From Massospora cicadina (lineage: Eukaryota; Entomophthoromycota; Entomophthoromycetes; Entomophthorales; Entomophthoraceae): 64,000 nt of DNA. The translations under genes and the position numbers were made by a program. Position 1 is the first letter of the stretch, and every line of letters begins with the position of its first letter. Positions 22,952-34,721 of the stretch are shown piece after piece. The notes beneath the pieces were generated by a model. That model was given only the letters and a program-made list of their open reading frames with translations, was not told the DNA's origin and did no database searches. The stretch spans positions 145,481-209,480 of the forward strand of contig JAKSZP010000098.1 in the NCBI GenBank assembly GCA_022478985.1. Reading direction: 5' to 3'.

Positions 22952-23350
22952 TTAATGATCGAGTATGAAGGGCTCAATAACTTGAAGAAGGGCTATCTCT
23001 CCCTTCTTAACTATGAAGCTCCTTTGATTCTGACTAATAACGAGATTAATAAAAAGGAATAGGCTTGCACAGTTGAATACCCCTCCTCCGCCTTGTCCAA
23101 CTACACTACACCACGGTGGGACAAAATATAAAGATGTTCCCTCATTCATTGGATGTCCTAGATGGTATTCCCTTCTATGCGTCTGAAGAGGTAGTAATCA
23201 AGGCGGTTTAACAAAGGGTAGTTGACACTAATATTACTATACAAATCCCACACCTGCTTATTGCATTTAATCAACATTGAAGGATTAACCATCTTGATCC
23301 CAGAGTATTGTCAGGCGTGGTAGACCCAGCATATCAGCGACCTATAATTC

Positions 23351-24267
23351 GTGCATGGGAATCTTACCCAGAAGGACATGGTCGTCAAGAAGCATCAGGA
23401 GATCAGAATATGCCTTCTTATTCCCATTGAAGGCATCCAGAAAGTTCACTGTATCAGGCCTATGGCAGATATGGGCCTACCTGCTGATCAATCGTTATGT
23501 ACTCTGCCCACTGCTCATATCTCTAACTATTTAACCCCCGCTGAGCTTAATAAGGACCATTCTTTACTGGAGTCTTATAGCGACATATTCTCCATATCTG
23601 ATACTGATTAGGGACATATGAAGGGTTGGACTCATACCATTGATGGCAAGGATGCTCGCCCTATCCAATCCAAACCCTATTGCAAGTCAAAGTTTGAAGA
23701 GCAACTGATGTGAACAGAGTTAAAACAGTTACTGAAGTGAGGTTGCTGGCGCCATCCCAAAGTCCTTGGTCATCCCCTCTCTTGCTTATAAAAAATAAAA
23801 ATGGAGGTCATTGGGTAGTTATGGACTACCGCAAATTGAAATAACCTCACAAATAAGGAAAGCTATCCTATCCCCTGCATTGACGACGCCCTAGACCAAC
23901 TATCTTGCTCTAATTTATTTTCCGCCGTGGACTTGGCTAACAGTTATCACCAAATGGACCTCTCTCCCCAAGATCAGGAGAAATGCGTTATTTGCAGTGA
24001 AGGTCTTTTCCAACCCCCTATACTTCTTCAAGGGTTGTAAAATGCGCCCACAACTTTCCTGCAAGCCATGTACCATATCCTACAGGACCTGAAACTAAGT
24101 TGCATAATCGTTTATCTCAATGATATCATGGTGTTAACTAAGATTTTCAACTAAAATTTTACTCACCTTAAGGAGGTTTTTCAGCACCTATAAGAGTCCA
24201 ATATCAAATTAAAATCCAAATGCACCCTTTTCCAGAGGAAATTAAAATTTCCTGGACACGCCATCTC
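23351..24267 (+). pseudogene. pol: N1 pre-RT linker and RT, 5' part
   Basis: The linker frame 23351-23611 is followed by RT blocks in shifting frames: a K-D-G-x-x-x-V-V-M-D-Y-R-K-L block near 23800, a D-L-A-N-S-Y-H-Q block near 23930, and VYLNDIMVL near 24110. The catalytic YxDD has become Y-L-N-D, consistent with a G-to-A change. The RT then reads L-K-F-P-G-H-A-I-S up to 24267, where N2 starts. It resumes at 50295 with E-G-S-Q-P-L-L-N-K-V and FLGMMG, so one RT reading is split by N2. Confidence 0.75.
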
Positions 24268-25145
24268 TGTTGAAGTTTTTGGCCTAATTTGGATGGCTGG
24301 TTCTTTTTATGTGGTAAGGCAGAGCTTCGAGCATCTATTGTATGGTGACAATTCACCAGACTGTGATAATAATTAAGAAATAACTACTTGATAATAACAC
24401 TTCAAAGCCATATTCTTCAGTCGTTACTTGTAAAATGCACGCTGCCCAGATCCTTCTGATCCAAAGTAAATTCTTGACTTAATACAACATAAAGTTTTAA
24501 ATAAAAAAGCATATAGATTAAACTACTAACCTGGTGGTGATAGTTGAATGTACTTTATTAGTTTAAACTTGGAGATAATTTATAGGATTTGAAGTTTGCC
24601 ACATCTTACCCATGACGCCTCATTTTCAGAGGCACTTGACCAGAGAAAAACGTAATAGTTCACATGAGAGTCTATATTTTTTTGACTCAGTGGAATCTCA
24701 CACAGCCTCAGGGTCAGTGTAAATTTGTAATATCAAAAGACAACTTTTCTGACGTGTCTGCAAATAGCTGAACCAACGCTTCTCTCAAGCAATCAGCAGC
24801 ACATACCAAGGTGATTTGTACCACCAATTAGTAATTAATGCGATTAAAAACTTGATCAACGTTAAAAACTAATTTTGACATGGACAACAAAGCCCACATT
24901 CCTGAGTTATCAAGTCAACTATTATTATTAAGTCTGACTTAACCAACAAAGCCCTCAGCCCATGTCATCATAGTTAAATATTATTAAGTGGAATTACTAG
25001 GCCGCGGATCCCAAGCTTTACATAATCATAATATTCCTGATCCATAATTACTGATATCTAATATGATCCATAATGAATTAAGCATATTAACATTATTATG
25101 TCCCTATCAAATATCCAATGATTAGGTCCAGTCAACTACTCAACA
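24268..25145 (-). repeat. N2 left LTR (3' LTR in minus sense)
   Basis: Starts TGTTGAAGTTTTTGGCC and ends CTACTCAACA. It aligns with 49409-50289 across the whole length. The adjacent minus-strand purine tract AAGGCGGGAGAAG (25146-25158) is the expected PPT. Confidence 0.85.
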
Positions 25146-25158
25146 CTTCTCCCGCCTT

Positions 25159-26420
25159 GACTGGATAAAAGCGGCGGGTACCCTTTTTATGGGTCACAAC
25201 GTCTAATTTTTGCAGTCTTCAAAGTATGAACATTATTGATAGCCTTTTGGCCTCAGACAGATGAGTCTTCCTAAGACTGAGCAGGTCCATGTGGCACACT
25301 ATGGTCAACTTGGGCGTGTTGCCAACGATTTCTCAGGCTGGATTGACCAGCTACGCTTCCATGGTACCTGAGATTTCATCTTTGCATCCTGCTGTGATTA
25401 CACCAATAACTGATGAACCTGAGCAGGCCCCTTGGCTTTGAGTACTGTCCATCAAACATCCCAATGGGTTGAGCAAGATCCTCCTTTGACTCTCTATTTA
25501 ACTCTTCAGGCTTTTAAATCCAGTCAGCCCCATGAAACCATTATCCAGCATCAATTTGCTTCCAATGAGGATCTCCTTCCTGACTTATTGTTTCCCTTTT
25601 TCACATCTTCCCTTCCAACAATCTTGCTTCCTCCTTACATGCAGGCAGTGTGGCCTCATTGGGTTTTAAGCTTAATTTGATGTCAGAGCTTGTAAATGCC
25701 TACTTGTCATCTGCACTTGCTAACGGGCCTGAGGTTGCCACATATGATATTTTTGAGGCCAATCAGGCTCTTATTTTTGCTAACTCAGTTTCTAGGCTTT
25801 GGTGTGAACCTGCTATGATACATACCAAATTACATGTCCCATTGGGCTCAAGACTTGGTTCTCAAATATTGGCACATCCTAGTGTTATAGAAAGCCCTTT
25901 GCAAAAAGCTTGGCGAAAGGGATTCCTGAAAAGTATGTCTCACAGATGGATTTTCTGGGCGCGTGTGTTCATTTCCCTCCTTCCTCACTCCCTACTGATT
26001 CATACCTGACATGTGCAAGGTTTTAGATAAGGCGAGTTTGCAGATGTTTCATACAAAAATGTTCCTCCCCCAGTTTTCCCCTGCCTTGAAAGCCTTCTTT
26101 CTGACTGTATCTTCCTTTCTGCAGCATTTACTCTTGAGTCAAACCTTTCGCGCCTGTTCTGAAGTCCCTTCCAATGGTCTTTCCCTTTAGTTCAATGTTA
26201 TTTCTTAAGACAACAAGGCCAGCATGCCTGGTGCTGACTTTTTTTTGGGTTTAGCACATCTATGACAGGGTCTGGATAGTTGAGACTTGTATGAGCTTTG
26301 CATTTCTCTGATTCTGCTACAAGATTCCCTGGTTCAATCTCACTCTCCTCCCCCTCCCAAAGAAGGGTTACCTAGTTCCAGTGATAATGAGGCATCAAAT
26401 CTCTGAATTAAATCTTTATG
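25159..26420 (+). pseudogene. N2 antisense coding-like region
   Basis: Plus-strand relics opposite to gag-pol. A frame from ATG 25261 (MSLPKTEQVHVAHYGQLG, then W-I-D-Q-L-R-F-H-G) is cut by stops. Longer frames follow at 25432-25680 and 25650-26009 (e.g. MSELVNAYLSSALANG, then E-A-N-Q-A-L-I-F-A-N-S-V). It lies exactly where B1 and B2 have their antisense ORFs, upstream of a T-rich spacer and tail to tail with integrase. Direct sequence similarity to the B ORFs is not convincing by eye, apart from an E-A-x-x-A-L-x-x-A-N-S type segment. Function unknown. Confidence 0.45.
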
Positions 26421-26570
26421 TTCTAATATTGTTTGTCTTTTTTATCTTTTAATATTTTTATCATTAATATTATATTTATTTTGATATTTTATTATTTTAT
26501 TATTATTTTTTCTTTTTCTTTTTCACTTTTTTTTGTATTATTATTCTTTATGATATGGATGAAGAAACAT
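26420..26570. other. T-rich convergent spacer of N2
   Basis: Very T-rich plus strand (TTATTATTATTTTTTC and similar) between the antisense relic and the integrase end. It parallels the spacers of B1 and B2. Confidence 0.5.
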
Positions 26571-27560
26571 AGCATGTACTTGATTCACAACCCAGCCGCC
26601 TTGATCCTTAAAGTATATACATCTTTGGTTGATTTCTCTAATATAATAAACAGACCTTTCCAAAGTGAGGCCAGATTGTGTGTGGCCTCCGGTATGAGTG
26701 TCACAATATACTGCTAAGTCTCCTTCCTTGAACTTAAACACCATAGCTCATTTAGTGTCATCATAACTCTTCTGACTAATTTTTCAACTGATCACGTTTT
26801 GATAGGCTTCAGATTGCAACTTGATTTGGGTCTTCGCCAGTTGCTTAACTTAATAATTTGGGCTAATTGCTTCAGTTGAACTGAGTACTGAATAAAATAA
26901 TGGAGGCAGAACAAGCTATCTACCGAACAGAAGTCAAAATGGAGAGTGGCGTGTGCTGCTGTGGTGTCCAATATTGTATGCAAACTTGGTACACTTATGG
27001 AAGTAGCCCATTATGAAGGCGCAGAGGCTGTGTTTTGAGTAATATGCCGACTAAAGTGCCATTTACTCGTTCTAACATACAATTAGTCTCAGGATGTATG
27101 TTGCTGACAACACTCCTTTGATAGACATTAATTCATTTAACTGTTGTACCATCTGTGCAGTAAAATTCGTGCCATTGTCTGTCAAGCACTTCTGGGGGAG
27201 TCTGTGCTTATAAATAATATTATACTTAATGAACTTGACAGTAGTCAGAAACCTGACATCTTGAATTGCTTTCACTTACACCCATTTTTTCAGATGCTTG
27301 ATAGCAACAATTATTTATTTGTTGCCTAGGCTACTCACAGGCAAAGGGCCAACTACATCAATTGACACGGTATGTCAGGCCCAGTTGGGTTTGATCAAAT
27401 GAAGTTTCACATCTGACTTCATAGGTTTTGCAATTTTTCATAAATGACATTTATTGAGTACGTCTCAGATATTAAATCACATGGAATCCCAATAGTGTAT
27501 TGATGAAATTAATTTTAGCTTTTTGGTCAATCCTCCATGCCTGATGGCCTTGTGCACTTG
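26541..27560 (-). pseudogene. N2 integrase
   Basis: In minus sense, from 27560: a zinc-binding remnant (H-K-A-I-R-H-G-G then Y-W-D-S-M), a core with S-I-D-V-V-G-P-L-P, then LTDNGTNFTAQMVQQL (27275-27072, catalytic D-N-G intact). The C-terminal module at 26744-26541 has VFKFKEGDLAVYCDTH. B2 interrupts the zinc-binding region at 27566. Stops are frequent. Confidence 0.75.
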
Positions 27561-27565
27561 TGTAA

Positions 27566-28728
27566 TGTAAAAATTTATATATTTTCTGATTATTCTCAGC
27601 CAATAACCCCTATAAATATATTACTTGCACAGTTTTGGGTTTTATGCAATTCTCTGCATTGTATGATAGTAGTTGATATAATCATTGATAATAGTATGGC
27701 GACTATTATCCATAGTTGAAAGAGTATTAGATTTCAGTCCAACGCTCAGCCAGTATTTCTACTCAAAATACTTATGATTTCCTGAATAGGGATTTGTCCC
27801 CTTTTACCACCTAACTCGATCCATGCTCAGAGCCCTGTTTAAAGTTTCTCTGTGACACACAGTCGGCAGCAATCCCCAATTTGATTCAGCTTCTTCTCTG
27901 GATCCCCATTCAGATCCTTACTCTTTATCCCAAAGAGTCTCCCAAATATTGCACACAGCAATGATATCCTTGAGAAAGAATAAAATAAATGTATTCTGAT
28001 AAAGTTTGCTAAGCTCATACTCTTTTAAAAGTGATCTGGTATTTTTTTGATCCTCTAGTAAAAGTGATCTGGTAATTTTTAATGTTTATTAGTGAATTAA
28101 TAAAGAAATTTATAATGGGGAATTCGGCGCCCAAACCCCAGTTGGCACCTCCTCAATGAAATGGCAGCCGTTGCCATTGAATCCCATCCTCATCTCAGCA
28201 GCGATGGTCTTCCCCATCCTGGCTAGGATTCCATCATTGGACATCCTCGAGACCTAAGATGGAAAGAGTTGGAAAATGTGTCCCTAACGTTTTCCTCTCA
28301 ATCCAAGTGAACCAACCATATTTGGCAAGCGACCTGCTTAGGTAATGGGGCTTGTTACCCATTAAGTCAGGTCGTGAACCAACTGATAGATTTGCTAGTT
28401 TCAGGCGGCATCACTCACCTTTTAACTTACTCCTTAAATTTCCAATTGGTTGGTGATGAAACCCAACCCATCCCAATCAGTACACCTGATAGTTAATCAA
28501 CTATCATATGCCCCTATTTCGTCAGCAACTCTGCCCAATAAAATCTTAAGCATTCATCCAGATCAATCCCTGATAGATCTGATCAGGTGAATAACCTAAA
28601 ATCCTCCAAACATAGTTACCCTGAAATCAGGGTCAACTGATATCCAATTCACCTCTCATTAGGGAATTGTCCCCTAGTGATTCCTGGTTTTCTATCCAGC
28701 TGTAAATATGGTCAAATATCCCAAAACA
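27566..28728 (-). repeat. B2 left LTR (3' LTR in minus sense)
   Basis: 1163 bp, TGTAAAAATTTATATATT at the start and CCAAAACA at the end. It carries the family hairpin GATAATAGT-ATGGCG-ACTATTATC near 27681 and the long hairpin near 28330. Confidence 0.88.
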
Positions 28729-28740
28729 TCCTTCTTGGCT

Positions 28741-29206
28741 AGTTTTCCAGCAAGAAAAAGATCAGGGCAAGAGAACACTGCTTCAGACACTCGTTTGAAT
28801 AAATCATTTGCTCAAGAGGAGTATAATCACCAGTACTCAACGCTGCTCAGGACAACCTTCATCATGTGGCTCTCTTCCTCTTCCTCCTTGCTACTGCCTA
28901 CTCAGAGCGCGATCCCCACAACCTTCTGTCATGCTGGGATGATCAATTTACTTATGACAATATTAATCCCAGGATCCAGTTTTCCCTGTGTCAGGGCATA
29001 TGCCCACTGTCATATTCAAGAATTCTTGGTCTGGCATCCTCAATTTCCTGATTTTCTCCTCATCCTCGACAGGAGATTCTTGCCATCAATGTTCATTTTG
29101 TGGCACAATTAAGAATGCTCATTTACGTTTGCCCTTGTTATTTTCTTCTAATAACCTCTTGGCTCATATCATTCTTAATTCTTCTCTGGAGAGCTTATTC
29201 CATTAA
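28741..29206 (+). pseudogene. B2 antisense ORF-a relic
   Basis: Counterpart of 9940-10401. It reads RKRSGQENTASDTRLNKSFA, then E-Y-N-H-Q-Y-S-T-L-L, in one frame. In a second frame come ALFLFLLATAYSERDPHNLL and CWDDQFTYDNINPRIQF, and in a third SCHQCSFCGTIKNAH. The W-D-D-Q-F...N-P-R-I followed by a short Cys/His cluster reminds me of gag-like proteins with a YDxxFR segment and a C-terminal zinc finger found beside fungal retroelements; I cannot verify this. Three frames are needed, so the gene is broken by indels. Confidence 0.45.
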
Positions 29207-29305
29207 TTTTGAGATTAATTTCTCCAAAATTGGAGATTAATTGATTTCAGAATGCATAATGTTGACTATCATATAAGTCTGACATCCCCCTCTCATCCAG
29301 CTCAT

Positions 29306-30219
29306 ATGTCAAATTCTGAGTCGCGGTACCAACACCTGCTCAATAGTTTTTCTGATCATGATCTTTGGCTCTTCTAGCAGATGAGTTGAACTGCGTGATG
29401 AAGCCATTTCTAGGGTCCTTACAAGACTCATAATCTTAGTCAAGTACCAGTGGCTAGTCCTTCTGTGGAATTATTGGAAATGGTAACCAACCCAGCTGAA
29501 ACCAGGTTAGCAATTGTCTCGAATAACTCGCAGCCCATCCTTCCTCTGTCATCAATTTTAGGGTTATATTTTGAGACTCTCCTGGATTCAGTTCCATTCA
29601 CAAATATTCCTAAAATCGTCATTGAACCTCTTGAAGTAATGCCTTTTGCTCTTTATTGTTCATTCCTTGCTGGATCAGACTTATTTCCATAATTCCTCTT
29701 CCAACTTGGTCAATATTACAAGCCAGTTGTCTTGGCCACTGAACTCACCATCAGCAACAGCGTACATTTCGAACTACCCTATGCAGAATTAAGGGCCCAA
29801 GTCACCGAGGCTTTGTCTATAGCTCTGAATTTTTCAAATCTTGAAATCATCTTAGATAGAGATGTTGCAGCCTATGCTCTTCGCTTTTCCAGCCAAGTAC
29901 TTCAAGGTTGGGCCACAAAACTTCCAGCCTTCCCAGTTTCTATCATTATTTCTGATTCAGCTTCTGAGAAGCTCATAGTCAATACTTGCAGGATGCCATT
30001 CACTCTTTGCATGACTATCTCATTTCTGGTGCATCCCATTGGTATCTTACACTGATGGCTTTGATAGGGGGCATGATTCAGCAACCCCTATCTAGTATCC
30101 CTTACTCGTTGCCAGCCCATATGTTTGGTGTTCTTGATGAAGCCCATCGGCAAGTGCTCAAGACCAATCTTCCTGCTCTGGTGCCATATCAGGATTACTC
30201 AGAGTTATTTGCTGAATGA
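29306..30219 (+). pseudogene. B2 antisense ORF-b relic
   Basis: Same protein as B1 ORF-b. ATG at 29306 (MSNSESRYQHLLNS); one frame to 30055 with several stops, then a frameshift into 29986-30219, ending SLHDYLISGASHWYL...VPYQDYSELFAE before a TGA. The part aligned with B1 includes SPSVELLE, LGQYYKP, AQVTEALSIALN and ILDRDVAAYAL. Most substitutions between copies are conservative at protein level, which supports past coding. About 300 residues in total. Family not recognised; no known domain visible. Confidence 0.55.
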
Positions 30220-30589
30220 CTCTTCTTGTACTTTTTCTTTCCTCCCTGCTCCGGGGTATTGCATTTATTTTCTTTTTACATTTTAATTTCCCTTCCCCTA
30301 GTCACTTTCTCACAGGGATCTTCATCCGCTCAATGAACTTGGTTTCATGTAGTATAGCCCTCACTAGCATCCGATCTCACATAGATTTTGACAGATTATT
30401 CACTACTACTATGATACATCCTCCATCCCCCAAGAGGCGACATAGGTGGAATCATCCCCAAATTAAGGATAATCAATATAAAATAAATAATTATAAAAAT
30501 ACATCAGTTATCTTTGCGTTTTTTAATAACCTTTTTTACAATATTTTTATCAATCTTTCAATTTTCTTCTTCTATTTTCCAAAAACTTG

Positions 30590-30800
30590 TCCTTTTTTCA
30601 GTTCAGCGGTCCACCTTTTTTATTCCCCCAAACTGGATCCTAGGTATACTTATACCTACCAGTATTCTATGGTTCAGAGGTCTTACTTTTCAAAGACTTA
30701 CCCATTTATATTGGTTCAGAGTTCTTTTTTCGGACTTGACCAAATCATTAGGACATACCCAACTTAATGGTTCAGAAGTCCTTTGGAAACTCTTTTTTAT
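30590..30800 (+). repeat. B2 hairpin repeat, integrase side
   Basis: Direct-repeat partner of 33600-33810. It contains AACTGGATCCTAGGTAT, GGTTCAGAGGTCTT and GAGTTCTTTTTTCGGACTTG. Same place as 11790-11990 in B1. Confidence 0.6.
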
Positions 30801-30859
30801 TATTTTTTCCCTCAATTCATTAATTTAAATACTTAGCATGGACTTGATTTACTACCCTT

Positions 30860-33511
30860 CTATCCAGGAGGTTCTTGATGGAGTAGGCGTCCATCACCAT
30901 CTTGCAATAATCTCAAATTGACCTGACCACAACGCATCCAATTTGGTTCTTCTCATGAAACCATGCATAACGTAATAGGCAACTCTTTCGCCTATTTGGT
31001 ATTCTGATAAGGCTAGTTGGTTCTTATTGTCCATCATTTTTTCTCATATTCTTTTCTTCAAAGTCATATTAAATGCTTGCAATTGCATTTTAATCAGGAT
31101 ATTCATCAAACAGTTTAGGTATTGCTTGCCACTCATCCCCAATGTTGGTTCCACCACCAAATATAAAATTGGCGGCAATGAGGCCTTCCTCCTGTATAGC
31201 AACTCAAACAGCATTTTCCCTGTCGCCATATGATGACTTATGTTGTATGAAAACGTCACTGAACTGAGGTGCATTCCCCATGCAGAAGTTCTTCCTGCGA
31301 CCAGCTTCTTCAGCATCACAGCCATCATCCCATTAACTCGTTCTAACAGTCCGTTTGACTCTGGCCAATAGGGAACAGACATGACTCCTTGAATCCCCAT
31401 TATCTCATTTAACCGTGGGATCACATGAGATGTGAAATTTGTCCCATTGTCACTCAGCAGGACCTGCAGGCATCCATGTCAGTACACTACTTGATCCAGG
31501 ATGAACTACGCAGTATTGGTAGCATCTAATTTCGCCAGGGCCTTCATCTTGACCCATTTTGTCAGATGATCAATTGCAACTATTATGTACTTGACTCCCT
31601 CTGTGATCATCATCAGTGGTCTCATCACGTCGATGGACACCATATGCCAAGCAAATCCAGGGCAGACCAGTCAGTATCCAGTCATATTATTATGTGGTTT
31701 GTGCAACTGGAACTCTACACAGCAAGCCAAATAGTCCGCAACATTGTAGTTGATGGTCTCCCAGTAGTACTGGAAATTTGGTAGGTCATTTTTTTCAGGC
31801 CTCCATGTCCAATAACCTTATGAGCAGCTTGTATGATAGCTGCTCATTCTGACATCTTTGGAAATAGTAATCGCTTCCCATTGATAGTTTTGAAAACTTG
31901 TCCAACCATGGTCTCAGTGTTTTCCATTGCTTTTCAAAGTGCACCTTGGATTTCTCAGGGATCATTCCCAATTTCTCCGTTGACCATTCTCTGGAATAGC
32001 TCATCCGCCTGCTGGTATACCATCTGGACCATTAGTAACTGCAATAAGCCATCCACATTCTGATGATAAGCCACCGCTTGGTGGACTATCTCATAATCAT
32101 AAGCCTGTAACTTTAGTGCACATTGGACCAGTCATCCTTTTGGTTCTCATAAATTGTGAAGCCAATGCAATGAGAAGTGGTCCATCACCACTTTGAAGTG
32201 CAATTTATGGATGTACACCTGAAACTGTTTACAGGCATAAATGACTGCAAGAAATTCACTCTCAATTACAGTGTAATTCCTCTCAGCGGCTAAGAGTTTC
32301 CAGCTCACATATGCCACTGGTTGTTTATCCCCAAGTTCATCTACTTGGCTCAATATGGCGCTGATTGTTATCAACAAAGCATCAGTTTGTATAATAAATT
32401 CTCGATTGAAATTCAGATATTTCAAAATTGGTGACTCTATCAAGTACTGGCATAACTCATTGAAGGATTTCTGGGCTTCTTTATTATAAACGAATTCTTT
32501 TTTGGATCCTTCAACAGATGGAATAGGGGCTCAATGATTCTTCCAAAATCCTAAATATTTCTTCTATAGTATCCAACCATTCCAAGGAACACTTGGATAT
32601 CTTGGAAACTATTTGGCACAGCCATTTATTCTATAGCTTTGAAATTCTGGGCTTGCAGCTGCAGTCCACTGGAGATGATAACGAATCCCAGATATTCCAA
32701 GTCTTTCTGAAGAAGTGACGCTTCCTCAGCTTAATCTTCATGTTGGTCGTGGATAGTCTCTTGAACACTTCATCCAAGTGGTACAATTACTGAAAACGTC
32801 CTACTGAACACATTTATATCGTCCAAGTACACCAGGATGTATGACAACTTTAAGTTATAAAATATAGCGCCCATGGCCCTCTGGAACGTGGCAGGCGCAT
32901 TGCACAGACCCTGGGGCATCCTCATTGGTTGATATAGCCTCCGCACGGTGTTAATCGCACTTTTTTCTTGGTCTTCTCTTAGCAAATCGATTTGCCAATA
33001 TCCTAATATCAGGACCATCACAGAGAAATACTTCGCTTCTCCCAATTAATCTAGTGCATTGTCAATTCTTGGTAAGGGATATGAATCCTTCTTCATAATC
33101 TTATTCAGCTTCCAAAAATTGATCACCACCCAATTAGAGCCATCCTTCTTCTTCATGATAAGAATTTGACTCACCCAGGGACTTGACAACAGAACTAGAA
33201 GCCCATGCTTCACTAGTTTGCTGATTTCTTCCTCCACTATTGCTTCATCCACCTTTGACCCTTTGAATCAGTCTCATCCTGATTGGCAAATTTTCCACGG
33301 TATTGACCTTGTGGATCACATCTCTTGTGCATCCCAAATCATGGTTTTCCTGGGAGAATACTTCCTGACACTTTTCGAACAATTTGAGCACCTCTTCTTG
33401 CTGTCCTTCCATCAGATCAGTGAGTAGCTCTTGATCCACCAATAGGTTGATACTCTCAGTTACCCCAGACAGTAATCCCATCTCATTGAGGGTCCCAAAA
33501 TCATAGACCAT
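30860..33511 (-). pseudogene. pol: B2 pol: RT-RNaseH-integrase
   Basis: In minus sense: linker (33511-33245, with EKCQEVFSQENHDLGC), RT start (33252-33046, WVSQILIMKKKDGSNWVVIN), RT core (33045-32770, MPQGLCNAPATFQRAM and VYLDDINVFS, catalytic pair intact), RNase H (32443-32147, IIQTDALLITISAILSQVDE and E-S-E-F-L-A-V-I-Y-A-C-K), and integrase (about 32000-30860, with YWPESNGLLERVNGMMAV at 31424-31044). No chromodomain. Stops and indels break the frame. The segment 31441-32192 is almost identical to B1. Confidence 0.82.
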
Positions 33512-33599
33512 AAAAATTGATATTTAATATTTAATATTTTATATCTTTTATATATTTTTTGTATTTATCTTTTTAAATCTCACTTTTAACCTACAAAAA

Positions 33600-33810
33600 G
33601 GTTCAGAGGTCCTTCTTTTCCCCTTCATCCAAACTGGTTCCTGGTATACTCTGACCTACCAGTTATCATGGTTCAAAATCTTATCCTCTTAAGATTTAAT
33701 CATCTATTTGGTTCAGTGGTCCTCTTTTAAGACTCAAATCAGAATCTCAGGACATAACCATTTAATAGTTCAGAGTTACTCTGGGAACATTGCAACTAAT
33801 TTTTCTTAGG
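33600..33810 (+). repeat. B2 hairpin repeat, RT side
   Basis: Partner of 30590-30800. It includes TTTGGTTCAGTGGTCCTC and CTTTTAAGACT. It lies between the gag relic and the RT linker, where protease should be; I see no D-S/T-G motif there. Confidence 0.55.
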
Positions 33811-33899
33811 TCCAATACTTCTAATTTTTTAGTATTGACCTTCTTCACTATATAACCAGCAGCTCTGTTTACTCACATAAAGCCTACACTTGCCAACTT

Positions 33900-34682
33900 T
33901 GGCAATACTCTTGAATTTTTTCTTCATTAGGCCTTCAATCCTGACTTGTCATTCGTCCAACAGGTCTTAATTTCATCTCATATTTAGGCAATTGATTCTT
34001 GAATCTTCATATCTCATTAGTCAACAGTTTCGTTTGATTATTCTGATCGTTTTTCTCCTAAAAACGATTTTTGGCACTTAAGGCCATCCAAAACGTTGGA
34101 AATAAATCCACTGGTGGATCTGGAAACGATCCCTTAATCACACAGATTGATCTTGCCTCGTTAGCTTTATCCAATTTTGTCTTGAATTGATGAACTTGTC
34201 TCCAGCAATTTCTGATCATTGATTGAATGTTATTGAGTCAAACGATTCTCTCCACTATCTTGGATCAATCATTTCCTGTTTTGACTTCATATCTTCATTG
34301 GTATGTCAATCCAAGACTCTTAATTGATTGCTTCCTATTTCAACAAATGTCTCATCTAGTGTCTCATCTAAACACCTCGCTCCTCAGGACTATTTCAAGT
34401 GGACCCAATTTCAACCTGAGTTGGCCCAGCTGATCCTCTTCATCTCAGGTAGATATCAGGTGAATCAGGTTTCTTGCAGTACTAGACAGTTCCATACCTA
34501 GGCTGTAAGTCCTTTTCTCAAAACTTGAGTGTCCTCAATTCGCTTCACTAATAGCTCCACTTATGAGCTGGGTGAACGCAATTGAACATGATCCACATCA
34601 GGTTCAATCTTCATTGATGTTACTTTCCCTAGTAACTTATTGCCAGAATTAGAAACATCTTCATAGGGCATCATGTTCTAAT
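33900..34682 (-). pseudogene. gag: B2 gag N-terminal relic
   Basis: Starts in minus sense with MMPYEDVSNSGNKLLGKVTS near 34670, conserved in B1. Further on it reads L-D-K-A-N-E-A-R then KGSFPDPPVDLFPTFWMALS, also partly matched in B1. A perfect hairpin ATCGTTTTT-CTCCT-AAAAACGAT lies at 34046-34068. There is no zinc knuckle and no capsid homology to the other elements here. Confidence 0.5.
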
Positions 34683-34721
34683 ATTTTTTACTCAACTACA
34701 CCCTTGTAAAGAGCACCACTT

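Noticed and set aside
30216..30767. 183-codon plus ORF overlapping the end of B2 ORF-b
   Set aside because: Runs through the AT-rich spacer and hairpin repeat and is low-complexity (Phe/Ser/Tyr). The matching B1 segment is not open.
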